Numbered from the stretch's first letter, positions 1 through 7,203 are shown. The stretch is DNA of 14,439 bases from Porphyromonadaceae bacterium UBA7087 (GCA_002493515.1 DKYZ01000011.1:45861-60299), one strand, 5' to 3'. A program made the numbers and translations. The notes: generated from the letters alone by a model not told the origin.

Positions 1-591
1 CCCGAATGGATCGACTTCCCGCGCGAGGGTAACGGCTGGAGCTACAAGTACGCCCGCCGCCAGTGGGATCTGGTGGACCGCGAAGACCTCAAATACAAGT
101 TCCTCAACAATTTCGACAACGGCATGATTGAGCTGGTGAGCCGCCAGTATAACTTCCAGGTCCTCCCGGTGGAGAAGCTGTGGGAGAAGGACGACGACCA
201 GGTGCTCGCCTTCATGCGCGGCGACCTCATCTTCGTATTCAACTGGAACCCCTCGAAGAGTTTCACCGACTACGGCTTCCTGGCTCCGGCCGGAGAATAC
301 GAGGAGGTGCTTGACAGCGACGACCTGCAGTTTGGCGGCTTCGGCAACATCAATGACCACGTCAACCACTTCACGATGCCCGATCCGCTCTATTCCCCCG
401 CCGGCAAGGGCTGGCTGAAGCTGTATCTGCCGGCACGCACGGCGCAGGTGCTCCGCAAGGTGAAGCCCACGCCCAGGAAAACCGCCGCACCCGGGAAGAC
501 TGCCGCGAAGAAGGCTCCGGCCGCAAAGAAAGCGCCGGCTGCCGGAAAGGCTGCGGCAAAGACCACTAAAACGAAAACAGAAAAGAAGTGA
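1..591 (+). CDS. glgB: 1,4-alpha-glucan branching enzyme, C-terminal part (5' end outside window)
   Basis: The enzyme makes alpha-1,6 branches in glycogen in the cytoplasm. The frame is open from base 1, so the gene starts upstream; the GTG at 73 is internal, not a start. The first residues, PEWIDFPREGNGWSYKYARR followed by QWDL, match the conserved C-terminal part of the GH13 branching-enzyme catalytic domain. The C-terminal all-beta domain follows and ends near YLPARTAQVL (about base 450), where family members usually stop. About 45 further residues form a low-complexity Lys/Ala/Pro tail (about 460-588) with KKAPAAKKAPAA-type repeats, resembling histone H1-like or disordered cationic tails. 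The stop overlaps the cmk start by 4 bases, so the two genes are probably cotranscribed. The family call is firm; the tail's role is unknown. Confidence 0.93.
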   Translation, partial: PEWIDFPREGNGWSYKYARRQWDLVDREDLKYKFLNNFDNGMIELVSRQYNFQVLPVEKLWEKDDDQVLAFMRGDLIFVFNWNPSKSFTDYGFLAPAGEYEEVLDSDDLQFGGFGNINDHVNHFTMPDPLYSPAGKGWLKLYLPARTAQVLRKVKPTPRKTAAPGKTAAKKAPAAKKAPAAGKAAAKTTKTKTEKK

Positions 592-1277
592 GAAAGATAA
601 CAGTAGCTATCGACGGCTTCTCCTCATCGGGGAAGAGCACAATGGCCAGGGCGCTGGCCCGCAGTGTAGGGTATGTCTATGTTGATTCCGGGGCGATGTA
701 TCGCGCCGTGACCCTCTTCGCGCTGCGCAACGGCCTGATAGAAGACGGTAAGGTGAACCGCGACGAGCTTGTGAACGCCCTTGACGACATCCACATCTCG
801 TTCGCGCCGGCCGGAGCCGACGGAGTGCAGCACACGCTGCTCAACGGCGAGGACGTGGAGCGCGAGATCCGCGACATGAAGGTGAGTTCCATGGTGAGCC
901 CCGTGGCGGAGATTCCGGAGGTGCGCCGGCGCCTGACAGCGATACAGAAGGAGTTCGGCCTCCACAAGGGAATCGTGATGGACGGCCGCGACATAGGCAC
1001 GTCGGTCTTCCCCGACGCCGAGATGAAGGTCTTCGTCAACGCCTCTGCCGAGGAGCGCGCGCTGCGCCGCTTCCGGGAGCTTGAGGAGAAAGGGGAGAAG
1101 GCGGACTTCGACCGGGTGTATCAGAACATACGGGAGCGTGACCATATCGACACCACGCGCGAGGTGTCGCCGCTGCGCCGGGCCGACGATGCCGTGGAGC
1201 TCGACAACGGCGAGATGACGCCCGCCCAGCAGATGGAATGGCTCATGCGCCTCTTTGCCGAGCGTAGCCGCGACTGA
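588..1277 (+). CDS. cmk: Cytidylate kinase
   Basis: Cmk phosphorylates CMP and dCMP to the diphosphates using ATP, supplying pyrimidine nucleotides in the cytoplasm. The 229-residue product has the P-loop GFSSSGKST at residues 10-18. It also has the substrate segment DSGAMYRAV at 33-41, MDGRDIGTSVFPDAEMKVFV at 131-150, and the lid-like stretch RERDHIDTTREVSPLRRADD around 182-201. Length fits the family. I chose the GTG at 588 because the product then begins MRKITVAIDG directly before the P-loop. The GTGA overlap with the upstream TGA is a typical coupled junction. ispH follows after 32 bases with no terminator, so the genes probably form one transcription unit. Confidence 0.97.
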   Translation: MRKITVAIDGFSSSGKSTMARALARSVGYVYVDSGAMYRAVTLFALRNGLIEDGKVNRDELVNALDDIHISFAPAGADGVQHTLLNGEDVEREIRDMKVSSMVSPVAEIPEVRRRLTAIQKEFGLHKGIVMDGRDIGTSVFPDAEMKVFVNASAEERALRRFRELEEKGEKADFDRVYQNIRERDHIDTTREVSPLRRADDAVELDNGEMTPAQQMEWLMRLFAERSRD

Positions 1278-1309
1278 AAGCAACCTACAGGATAAGCCAT
1301 TATCAGAAT

Positions 1310-2218
1310 ATGACAGTAGAGATAGACAGCAACTCCGGATTCTGCTTCGGAGTGGTCACAGCGATAACCAAGGCCGAGGAGGAGCTCGCGAAGGCGGGCT
1401 CGCTCCACTGCCTGGGCGACATAGTCCACAATGCCGGCGAGGTGGAGCGTCTGCGCCTGAAAGGGCTTCAGACCATCACACATGCCGAGCTGGAGAATCT
1501 CCACGGGGTCAACGTGCTGCTGCGCGCCCACGGGGAGCCTCCGGCCACATACGACATTGCGCGGCGCAACAACGTGCGCATAATCGACGCCACCTGTCCG
1601 GTGGTGCTCCAGCTCCAGCGCCGCATAAAGCGGGCCTATTCCGAGGGCCTGGAGGCGGAACGCAACGGCGGCCGGAAGCCCCTCATAGTGATCTACGGCA
1701 AGAACGGCCATGCGGAGGTCAACGGCCTGGTGGGCCAGACCAACGGAGAGGCTGTGGTGATTCAGGACATAGGCGAGATCGACAAGCTCGACCTTGACCG
1801 CGACATCATCCTCTATTCGCAGACCACCAAGTCGCTGGAAGGTTTCCGCGAGGTGGTGGCCGAGATCGGACGCCGCAAGAAGACGGGCAAGTTCGAGTAT
1901 TTCGACACCATCTGCCGCCAGGTGGCCAACCGCATGGAGAAGATGCGTGAGTTCGCCGGCACCCATGAGGTGGTGATTTTCGTGAGCGGCGCGAAAAGCT
2001 CCAACGGAAAGGTGCTTTACGAGAAATGCCGCGAGGTGAATCCGCGCACATATCTCATCTATGACGAGACGCAGCTCGACCCCTCCTGGACACGCGGCGC
2101 GGAGACGGTAGGCATCTGCGGGGCAACATCCACTCCGCTGTGGCTCATGGAGAGAGTGAAAGACGCCCTGGAGAACGAGGTGGCCGACGTCGCCCCGGAG
2201 AGTGCGCCACAAGGATAG
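1310..2218 (+). CDS. ispH: 4-hydroxy-3-methylbut-2-enyl diphosphate reductase
   Basis: IspH (LytB) performs the last step of the MEP isoprenoid pathway, reducing HMBPP to IPP and DMAPP with a [4Fe-4S] cluster. The 302-residue product carries the three expected cluster cysteines: C12 (GFCFGV), C96 (DATCPVV) and C202 (TICRQVANR). Substrate-pocket residues are also present: H40 in IVHN, H74 in AHGEP, H134 and E136 in GHAEV, T172/T173 in SQTT, and S230-S231-N232. A fourth cysteine, C270, lies in ICGATSTP near the end. The ATG start places the first cysteine motif at residue 11, as usual. Its isoprenoid output would feed the side chain used by MenA, encoded downstream. Confidence 0.97.
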   Translation: MTVEIDSNSGFCFGVVTAITKAEEELAKAGSLHCLGDIVHNAGEVERLRLKGLQTITHAELENLHGVNVLLRAHGEPPATYDIARRNNVRIIDATCPVVLQLQRRIKRAYSEGLEAERNGGRKPLIVIYGKNGHAEVNGLVGQTNGEAVVIQDIGEIDKLDLDRDIILYSQTTKSLEGFREVVAEIGRRKKTGKFEYFDTICRQVANRMEKMREFAGTHEVVIFVSGAKSSNGKVLYEKCREVNPRTYLIYDETQLDPSWTRGAETVGICGATSTPLWLMERVKDALENEVADVAPESAPQG

Positions 2219-2222
2219 CGCC

Positions 2223-2687
2223 ATGCTTTTCGAGACACCGGAAGCCACCGACGAGCGCATGATGCGCATCGCCCTGGAGGAGGCGAGGGAGGCCGCGAGG
2301 CGCGACGAGGTGCCGATCGGGGCCGTGATTGCCGTCAACGGCCGCGTGATAGCCAAGGCCCACAATCTCACCGAGACGCTGGGCGACGTCACCGCGCATG
2401 CCGAGATGCTCGCGATAACGGCCGCCGCCGACGCCCTGGGAGGGAAATATCTTCCCGACTGCACGCTCTACGTCACTGTCGAGCCCTGCCCGATGTGTGC
2501 CGGAGCCATAGGCTGGGCGCAGATCGGAAGGGTGGTGTGGGGCGCCGACGACTCCAAGAGAGGGTTCCGCAGGTTCAGCGCCGGGGAGCACGGCCCGCTT
2601 CATCCCAAGGCGACCGTCGCCACGGGAGTGCTCGCCGGGGAGGCGGCAGCTATGATGAGGGATTTTTTCCGCTCCAAGCGCCGCTGA
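2223..2687 (+). CDS. tadA: tRNA-specific adenosine deaminase
   Basis: TadA deaminates adenosine 34 of tRNA-Arg(ACG) to inosine, allowing wobble decoding. The 154-residue product has the cytidine/deoxycytidylate deaminase zinc motif: H59-A-E61, with E61 as proton shuttle, and P88-C89-P-M-C92. Other family signatures are DEVPIGAVI near 29-36, HNLTE at 47-51 and the C-terminal FFRSKR. I chose the ATG at 2223, 4 bases after the ispH stop. A GTG at 2202 would overlap ispH and add seven residues. In-frame ATGs at 2259 and 2262 are shorter alternatives. Other small nucleoside deaminases share the zinc motif, but the combination fits TadA best. Confidence 0.93.
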   Translation: MLFETPEATDERMMRIALEEAREAARRDEVPIGAVIAVNGRVIAKAHNLTETLGDVTAHAEMLAITAAADALGGKYLPDCTLYVTVEPCPMCAGAIGWAQIGRVVWGADDSKRGFRRFSAGEHGPLHPKATVATGVLAGEAAAMMRDFFRSKRR

Positions 2688-2722
2688 GGATGCCGGAAAG
2701 ATATATTTTTCCGGAAAAAAAC

Positions 2723-2753
2723 TTTGCGGAGTGGCCGCTTAGTATTAATTTTG
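2723..2753 (+). promoter_or_regulatory. Bacteroidota-type promoter upstream of the ADP-ribosylglycohydrolase gene
   Basis: A TTTG -33 element at 2723-2726 is followed after 19 bases by TAATTTTG at 2746-2753, a perfect match to the TAnnTTTG -7 consensus. Transcription would start near 2760, about 35 bases before the ATG at 2795. It probably drives the 2795 gene and perhaps menA and dnaB, since no terminator separates them. Confidence 0.75.
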
Positions 2754-2794
2754 CATATAGGCGCCCCGCGGGCTGCCCCTAACCTTAGACTAAA

Positions 2795-3748
2795 ATGAAC
2801 CTCTCGATCAAAGAAAAAATCTATGGAGCCCTCTTTGGCTACGCCATCGGCGATGCCCTCGGGCTCGGAACTGAATTCATGACGCGCGGCGAGGCCGGAA
2901 GACGTTATCCCGGCGGACTGCGCGATTATTCAAAGATAATACGCGACGTGCACCGAAGCATGTGGAAACGCGGCGAATGGACCAACGACACCGAGGAGGT
3001 GCTTGCCGTCACCGAGTCGATATGCGCCTGCGGGGGGCCTGACTGCAATGATTTCGCCCACCGCCTCCACGAGTTCTACCGCAGGCGTCCCGACGACATG
3101 CCGGCCCATATGCGCTGGCTGTTCAACGACAGGAATTATCTTGACAACCCTGTAGAGACAGCCAAGAGCGTGTGGCACAAGATGAAAAATCTCGACGCCT
3201 CCAACGAATGTCTCGGCAGGGAGGTGATCATTGGTCTCTGGAGCGACAATCTGCGCGAGAACGCCCTGCGGTTCTGCCAGCTCACCCATCCCCACCCGCG
3301 CTGCGAATGCTCCGCTCTCCTGGTGGCCACAATGACCAACTCCCTGATGTGGCACGACCGGGCCGCCGATCTCGGCACGCTCCTGAGCATAGCCAATGAC
3401 ATTGATCCGGCCACACTGGAGGTTGTGGAGATGGCCCATGACGGGAAGCTGTCGGAGATGAATCTCGACGACCCCTCCACGCTCTGGTATGTAAGGAAGG
3501 CGATGGGAAGCGCCCTGTGGGTGCTCTTTCACTGCGACTCTCCGGAGGAGGGGCTGTATATGCTCGTGGACGCTGCGGGAGACGCCGACACCAATGCCGC
3601 GCTCGGCACCGCGCTGCTGGGTCTCAAATACGGATATTCCGCGCTGCCGGGTGCTCTTGTGGAGAATCTTCTGGGCAGAGAGAGGGTGGAGGCTGCCGCC
3701 GACTCCCTCTGCAAGCTCCTGACGGAGAAATTCAGCCCAATATCCTGA
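2795..3748 (+). CDS. ADP-ribosylglycohydrolase (DraG/ARH) family protein
   Basis: Members of this all-helical, Mg-dependent family remove ADP-ribose from proteins, nucleic acids or small molecules. The 317-residue product opens with GALFGYAIGDALGLGTEF (11-28), matching the family's GDALG segment. It has the first metal motif as W62-T-N-D-T (TNDT at 63-66), a middle LTHPHPRC segment (163-170), and the second metal motif GDADTNAALG at 262-271. The usual first motif is T-D-D-T; the first aspartate here is asparagine (N64). The substrate cannot be told from sequence, and no partner ADP-ribosyltransferase or macrodomain gene is seen nearby. It has its own promoter and is followed by menA after 25 bases. 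Family confident; activity and target uncertain. Confidence 0.88.
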   Translation: MNLSIKEKIYGALFGYAIGDALGLGTEFMTRGEAGRRYPGGLRDYSKIIRDVHRSMWKRGEWTNDTEEVLAVTESICACGGPDCNDFAHRLHEFYRRRPDDMPAHMRWLFNDRNYLDNPVETAKSVWHKMKNLDASNECLGREVIIGLWSDNLRENALRFCQLTHPHPRCECSALLVATMTNSLMWHDRAADLGTLLSIANDIDPATLEVVEMAHDGKLSEMNLDDPSTLWYVRKAMGSALWVLFHCDSPEEGLYMLVDAAGDADTNAALGTALLGLKYGYSALPGALVENLLGRERVEAAADSLCKLLTEKFSPIS

Positions 3749-3773
3749 CATCAACGACACATATATAATAAAT

Positions 3774-4706
3774 ATGACAGAAACCTCTGCTGAACCGATT
3801 CGTAAACCCTCCTCCGCCTCATCCTGGATAGAGGCCATGCGGCCGCGCACACTTCCTGCGAGCATAGCGGGCGTGGCGGCCGGCACAGGATGCGCCTGCT
3901 ATCACCACGGCTTCCGGCTGCTGCCGATGCTCATATGCCTGCTTTTCGCCCTGCTGGCGCAGATCGCCTCGAATTTCGCCAACGAATATTACGACTACAA
4001 AAACGGTCTTGACCGCAAGGGGCGCGAGGGGTTCAGAAGGGGAGTCACGGAGGGTGACATATCTCCAGGGGCGATGAAAAGGGCCACTTATGCCACCCTC
4101 GGGTGTGCGGCGCTGCTCGGCTGCTCACTCATAATATGGGGAGGATGGTGGCTTGTGCCGGTAGGTATCCTCATAGCCCTCTTCGCGATAGGCTACAGCG
4201 CCGGGCCTTATCCATTGAGTCATCACGGCCTGGGCGACGTGGCCGTAGTGGTCTTCTTCGGGCTTGTCCCGGTGATATTCACCGACTATGTGCAGACGGG
4301 GACACTCTATCTCGACCGGACCACGGTATGCTCGGCCATAGCCATCGGGCTGCTCACATCAAATATCCTGATAGTGAACAATTACCGCGACCGCGACGAT
4401 GATGCCGCCGTAGGTAAGCGCACCACCGTGGTGATTTTCGGCCGCAAGACAATGGGGGCGGTATACGCTCTCAATTACGTTGCGGCAGCGATTCTGCTCA
4501 TATTCTCCACTTCCGAGGCCGCCCCGGCATGGATATCCACCCTGTGGGTAATGCTCTCTCCGGTGGGAGCCTCCCTATGGACCGCCCTGCGCAACCGCAA
4601 GGGCCATCAGCTTAACGACATCTTGAAATACACGGCCATGACGCTTCTCGCAACCTCGGTATGGCTTCTTGTATCGCTCGCCATCTGGCCTGCGCCCGTC
4701 TTATAA
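3774..4706 (+). CDS. menA: 1,4-dihydroxy-2-naphthoate polyprenyltransferase
   Basis: MenA attaches the polyprenyl chain to 1,4-dihydroxy-2-naphthoate in the inner membrane, giving demethylmenaquinone. The 310-residue UbiA-family product starts with SWIEAMRPRTLPAS (17-30), typical of MenA. The first Asp-rich prenyl-diphosphate motif is N70-E-Y-Y-D74-Y-K-N-G-L-D80. The second is N203-Y-R-D206-R-D-D-D210, followed by GKRT (214-217). YSAGPYPLSHHGLGD (141-155) corresponds to the usual YTGGP...GLGD stretch. About eight or nine hydrophobic spans are visible. No other men genes lie in the window. The dnaB start follows after 10 bases. Confidence 0.95.
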   Translation: MTETSAEPIRKPSSASSWIEAMRPRTLPASIAGVAAGTGCACYHHGFRLLPMLICLLFALLAQIASNFANEYYDYKNGLDRKGREGFRRGVTEGDISPGAMKRATYATLGCAALLGCSLIIWGGWWLVPVGILIALFAIGYSAGPYPLSHHGLGDVAVVVFFGLVPVIFTDYVQTGTLYLDRTTVCSAIAIGLLTSNILIVNNYRDRDDDAAVGKRTTVVIFGRKTMGAVYALNYVAAAILLIFSTSEAAPAWISTLWVMLSPVGASLWTALRNRKGHQLNDILKYTAMTLLATSVWLLVSLAIWPAPVL

Positions 4707-4716
4707 ACCGGCATCT

Positions 4717-6306
4717 ATGGAAAAGACAAAACAATATAAGAGAAAAGACGACATAACGCGCCAGATCACCGACGCCGCCGGAAAGCTGCCTCCACGCGAC
4801 ACAGACCTAGAGGAGGTGGTGCTCGGCGCGTGTATGCTTGAGAAGGACGCCTACATGAACGTCTGCGACGTGCTGGTGCCCGACAGTTTCTATGATGTTT
4901 CCAACCAGAAGATATTCCAGGCCATAAGCACGCTGGGACTCAACCAGAAGCCTATCGACCTTATGACCGTGACCGAGCAGCTCCGCCAGGACGGCACGCT
5001 CGATGAGGTGGGAGGCGCCATACGCATAGCCGAGCTCACGGCGAGGGTATATTCCGCAGCCAATGTGGAATATCATGCCAAGATAGTGGCCCAGAAATAC
5101 CTGGCGCGGAGGCTTATATCGTTCGCGGCCCAGATAGAGACAAAGGCCTTCGACGAGAGCAACGACGTAGACGACCTTCTCCAGGAGGCCGAGGGCGGAC
5201 TTTTCGAGATTTCGCAGACACAGCTCAAGAGGGAGGTGACGCAGATCGACCCTGTGCTCAACCTGGCCCTGGAGCAGATACAGGCCGCTGCGAACACCGA
5301 GACCGGTCTGTCGGGCCTGCAGACGGGCTACACCGACCTCGATAAGATGACCTCTGGCTGGCAGAACTCCGACCTCATCATCATCGCGGCGCGTCCCGCC
5401 ATGGGAAAGACCGCTTTCGTGCTGTCAATGGCGCGCAACATGGCAATCGACTTCAATATCCCCACTGCGATATTCACCCTTGAGATGGCCAACGTGCAGC
5501 TTGTGAAGCGTCTCATAAGCAACGTCGCCGAGCTGGAGGGCGAGAAGATAAAGAGCGGACAGCTCAGCGCCGAGGAATGGGACCGCCTCAATTCCCGCCT
5601 CAGGGGAATCTACAGCGCCCCGCTGTATCTCGACGAGACGCCGGGCCTGTCGATAACCGAGCTGCGCACCAAGGCCAGGCGTCTTGTCAGGGAGAGGGGC
5701 GTGAAGCTGATAATGATCGACTACCTGCAGCTGATGAACGCCACGGGCATGAAGCTCGGCAGCCGCGAGCAGGAGGTCAGCACGATATCGCGCTCGCTAA
5801 AGGCCCTGGCCAAGGAGCTCAACATACCGATCATCGCCCTGTCGCAGCTCAACCGAAGCACGGAGACGCGCGAGGACAAGCGGCCTGTGCTTTCCGACCT
5901 GCGTGAGTCGGGCGCCATCGAGCAGGATGCCGACATTGTATGCTTCATCCACCGCCCGGAGTATTACACACGCGGCACGGAGGATGCCGAAGGGAACGAC
6001 ATACGCGGTCTGGCCCAGCTCATAGTGGCCAAACACCGAAGCGGCGCCGTGGGCGACGTAAAGCTGCGCTTCATATCGAAATATGCCAAATTCGAGAACT
6101 GGGACCAGGGTTATGACATGGTGCGCGACACCCTCTCGCAGAGCGGGTCGCAGGAGGGGATGAGCTTCCCCTCCCGCATGAACTCGGAGGGCAGGTCGGG
6201 CTCCGACACCTCCGGATTCTCGTTCCCGTCGTCGCCGGCGGGGCCCGGAGGCTCCCCGATGCCTGACATAATGCCATCGGCAGGCGAGCCTGATTTCCCG
6301 TTCTGA
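4717..6306 (+). CDS. dnaB: Replicative DNA helicase DnaB
   Basis: DnaB is the hexameric 5'-3' helicase that unwinds DNA at the replication fork and recruits primase. I chose the ATG at 4717 (529 residues); an upstream in-frame start would overlap menA. The N-terminal helical domain begins with PPRDTDLEEVVLGACMLEKD. The RecA-like domain has Walker A RPAMGKT (226-232), Walker B with MIDYLQL (D335), then ALSQLNRSTETR, LRESGAIEQDADIVCFIHRP and the C-terminal KHRSG arginine-finger region. The last 50 or so residues are a Gly/Ser/Pro-rich disordered tail ending GEPDFPF, which resembles the acidic-Pro-Phe tip of SSB proteins. No intein is present. Confidence 0.97.
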   Translation: MEKTKQYKRKDDITRQITDAAGKLPPRDTDLEEVVLGACMLEKDAYMNVCDVLVPDSFYDVSNQKIFQAISTLGLNQKPIDLMTVTEQLRQDGTLDEVGGAIRIAELTARVYSAANVEYHAKIVAQKYLARRLISFAAQIETKAFDESNDVDDLLQEAEGGLFEISQTQLKREVTQIDPVLNLALEQIQAAANTETGLSGLQTGYTDLDKMTSGWQNSDLIIIAARPAMGKTAFVLSMARNMAIDFNIPTAIFTLEMANVQLVKRLISNVAELEGEKIKSGQLSAEEWDRLNSRLRGIYSAPLYLDETPGLSITELRTKARRLVRERGVKLIMIDYLQLMNATGMKLGSREQEVSTISRSLKALAKELNIPIIALSQLNRSTETREDKRPVLSDLRESGAIEQDADIVCFIHRPEYYTRGTEDAEGNDIRGLAQLIVAKHRSGAVGDVKLRFISKYAKFENWDQGYDMVRDTLSQSGSQEGMSFPSRMNSEGRSGSDTSGFSFPSSPAGPGGSPMPDIMPSAGEPDFPF

Positions 6307-6390
6307 GCGCTTTACATTTTTTTACATTTCTCTGAACCGTTGCGCCTTCAGATGTGTTTTATAAACAAAAGATAATAAAAACTTAAGGTT

Positions 6391-6651
6391 ATGGACACCA
6401 AGGAAAGACATGTAAGGGAAAATGAAAGCAACGAGGCCCGCGAGGCCCGTGAGCTAAGAAATACAGAATCACCTCTGGAGGCTGACAGACTGCGTGCCGA
6501 CGGCCGCAACCGAAAGAGGGAAAGCACAAAAAGAATCAACCGCCTGTGGCTTTGGCTGGGCGTCCTGATTCTGGTGGCAATCCTGCTCTACTGGATATTC
6601 GGCATCGGTCTGGCCGAGGATCTGACCGGCGCAGCCAACGGACTGAACTAA
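6391..6651 (+). CDS. Small charged single-span membrane protein, function unknown
   Basis: The 86-residue product has a highly charged N-terminal half (residues 1-50, rich in Glu and Arg). One hydrophobic span follows at about 52-72 (LWLWLGVLILVAILLYWIFG), then a short mildly acidic tail of 14 residues. The positive charges before the span (RKRESTKRINR) predict a cytoplasmic N-terminus. I recognise no family. It starts 84 bases after dnaB, preceded by an A/T-rich stretch with two TTTACATTT copies (6311-6329) but no convincing promoter. It is followed about 100 bases later by a strong terminator. The codon pattern and a clean membrane span support a real gene. Confidence 0.75.
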   Translation: MDTKERHVRENESNEAREARELRNTESPLEADRLRADGRNRKRESTKRINRLWLWLGVLILVAILLYWIFGIGLAEDLTGAANGLN

Positions 6652-6691
6652 ACTGCCGCCTGCGGCGTTGAATATACAGAAGGAAGAAACA

Positions 6692-6745
6692 CCCGGCCAT
6701 TCAAGGTCCTTTTCAAAGGGCGTCATCAGATTTATGAAGACCGGG
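6692..6745 (+). other. Possible three-way-junction RNA structure in the 3' region of the 6391 gene
   Basis: Three helices can be drawn: CCCGG 6692-6696 with CCGGG 6741-6745; GTCCTT 6706-6711 with AAGGGC 6716-6721 (loop TTCA, one wobble pair); and TCAT 6723-6726 with ATGA 6734-6737. This lies between the membrane-protein stop and the terminator at 6751. It may be a 3' UTR element or a 3'-end-derived small RNA. The helices are short and could be chance; no promoter was seen for it. Confidence 0.25.
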
Positions 6746-6750
6746 AACGG

Positions 6751-6780
6751 AGGCTCCAAGCACTTGGAGCCTCTTTTTTA
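6751..6780 (+). terminator. Rho-independent terminator after the small membrane-protein gene
   Basis: AGGCTCC (6751-6757) pairs with GGAGCCT (6766-6772), and the AAG/CTT flanks can pair further inward. The stem is followed by CTTTTTTTA. This is a textbook intrinsic terminator for plus-strand transcription arriving from dnaB and the 6391 gene. Confidence 0.9.
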
Positions 6781-6849
6781 ACTATTAGTGATGAACTATT
6801 AGTGATGAACTATTAGTGATAAACTGTCAGTGATGAACTATTAGTGATA
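6780..6849. repeat. Five tandem copies of a 14-base repeat
   Basis: Units AACTATTAGTGATG (6780-6793, 6794-6807), AACTATTAGTGATA (6808-6821), AACTGTCAGTGATG (6822-6835) and AACTATTAGTGATA (6836-6849) run head to tail without spacers. Differences are confined to a few positions. The array begins at the last base of the terminator and ends just before the hairpin that follows rpmH. Function is unknown. Short tandem arrays between converging genes are often slippage-generated, but iteron-like protein binding is possible. Confidence 0.9.
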
Positions 6850-6853
6850 AGCG

Positions 6854-6894
6854 ACGGCCCCCCCGCAAGGACTGGGACCTTGCGGGGCGGCCGT
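6854..6894 (-). terminator. Strong hairpin at the 3' end of rpmH, probable transcription end
   Basis: ACGGCC and CCCCGCAAGG (6854-6859, 6861-6870) pair with CCTTGCGGGG and GGCCGT (6878-6887, 6889-6894). This gives 16 base pairs around one C-C mismatch with a 7-base loop. It lies 22 bases past the rpmH stop. On the minus strand no T-run follows, so it may act as a Rho-linked or mRNA-stabilising 3' hairpin rather than a classical intrinsic terminator. Confidence 0.55.
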
Positions 6895-6916
6895 GTGGTT
6901 GTCGCTCAAGCGGTTT

Positions 6917-7072
6917 TTACTTGCCGGCGATGTGGTCGGATACTGTAAGCGATGCACGACCCTTTGCGCGGCGGCGGGCGAGAACTTTACGACCGTCTTT
7001 GGTGGCCATTCTCTCACGGAAACCGTGCTTGTTCACTCTGCGACGGTTGGAGGGCTGAAAGGTTCTTTTCAT
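6917..7072 (-). CDS. rpmH: 50S ribosomal protein L34
   Basis: Read on the minus strand from the ATG at 7072-7070, the 51-residue product begins MKRTFQPSNRRRVNKHGFRE. It continues with RMATKDGRKVLARRRAKGR and ends SDHIAGK before TAA (6919-6917). This is the highly conserved, Arg/Lys-rich L34 protein of the large ribosomal subunit. The length is normal for L34, with a short Bacteroidota-type C-terminal extension. It is divergent from efp and has its own promoter at 7114-7144, giving a leader of about 35 bases. Longer reading frames on the opposite strand here are antisense shadows. Confidence 0.98.
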   Translation of the reverse strand: MKRTFQPSNRRRVNKHGFRERMATKDGRKVLARRRAKGRASLTVSDHIAGK

Positions 7073-7113
7073 TTTATTATCTGATTTTTTTTATATTTTC
7101 GCGTTTCGGAGTG

Positions 7114-7144
7114 CAAAATTATCAAATGATTTTGATTTGTCAAA
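7114..7144 (-). promoter_or_regulatory. rpmH promoter
   Basis: On the minus strand a TTTG -33 element (plus-strand CAAA 7141-7144) is followed after 19 bases by TAATTTTG (plus-strand CAAAATTA 7114-7121). This is a perfect -7 match to the Bacteroidota consensus. Initiation would fall near 7107, about 35 bases from the rpmH start. Confidence 0.8.
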
Positions 7145-7203
7145 ATTTAACCCGAAATTTTTGCGCCTAAACCCTATTTTTCAACCGATTATCCCCTCCG
7201 GGA

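Noticed and set aside
1121..2464. A 447-codon minus-strand open frame opposite cmk, ispH and tadA
   Set aside because: It is antisense to three firmly identified genes in high-GC DNA, has no recognisable domain, and spans gene boundaries.
2693..2714. Hairpin CCGGAAA / TTTCCGG after tadA as a terminator
   Set aside because: It is followed by A residues rather than T on the plus strand, and no T-run follows on the minus strand either.
2930..3886. A 318-codon minus-strand open frame opposite the ADP-ribosylglycohydrolase gene
   Set aside because: Complement of a well-supported gene, low-complexity composition, no family match.
4669..4716. Upstream start for dnaB
   Set aside because: It would overlap menA by 38 bases and add 16 residues with no DnaB similarity; the ATG at 4717 fits the spacing.
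6780..6849. CRISPR array
   Set aside because: The 14-base units are directly adjacent with no spacers and no cas genes are present.
6893..7084. Plus-strand open frame of 63 codons
   Set aside because: It is the antisense shadow of rpmH, whose minus-strand product is a clear L34 protein.
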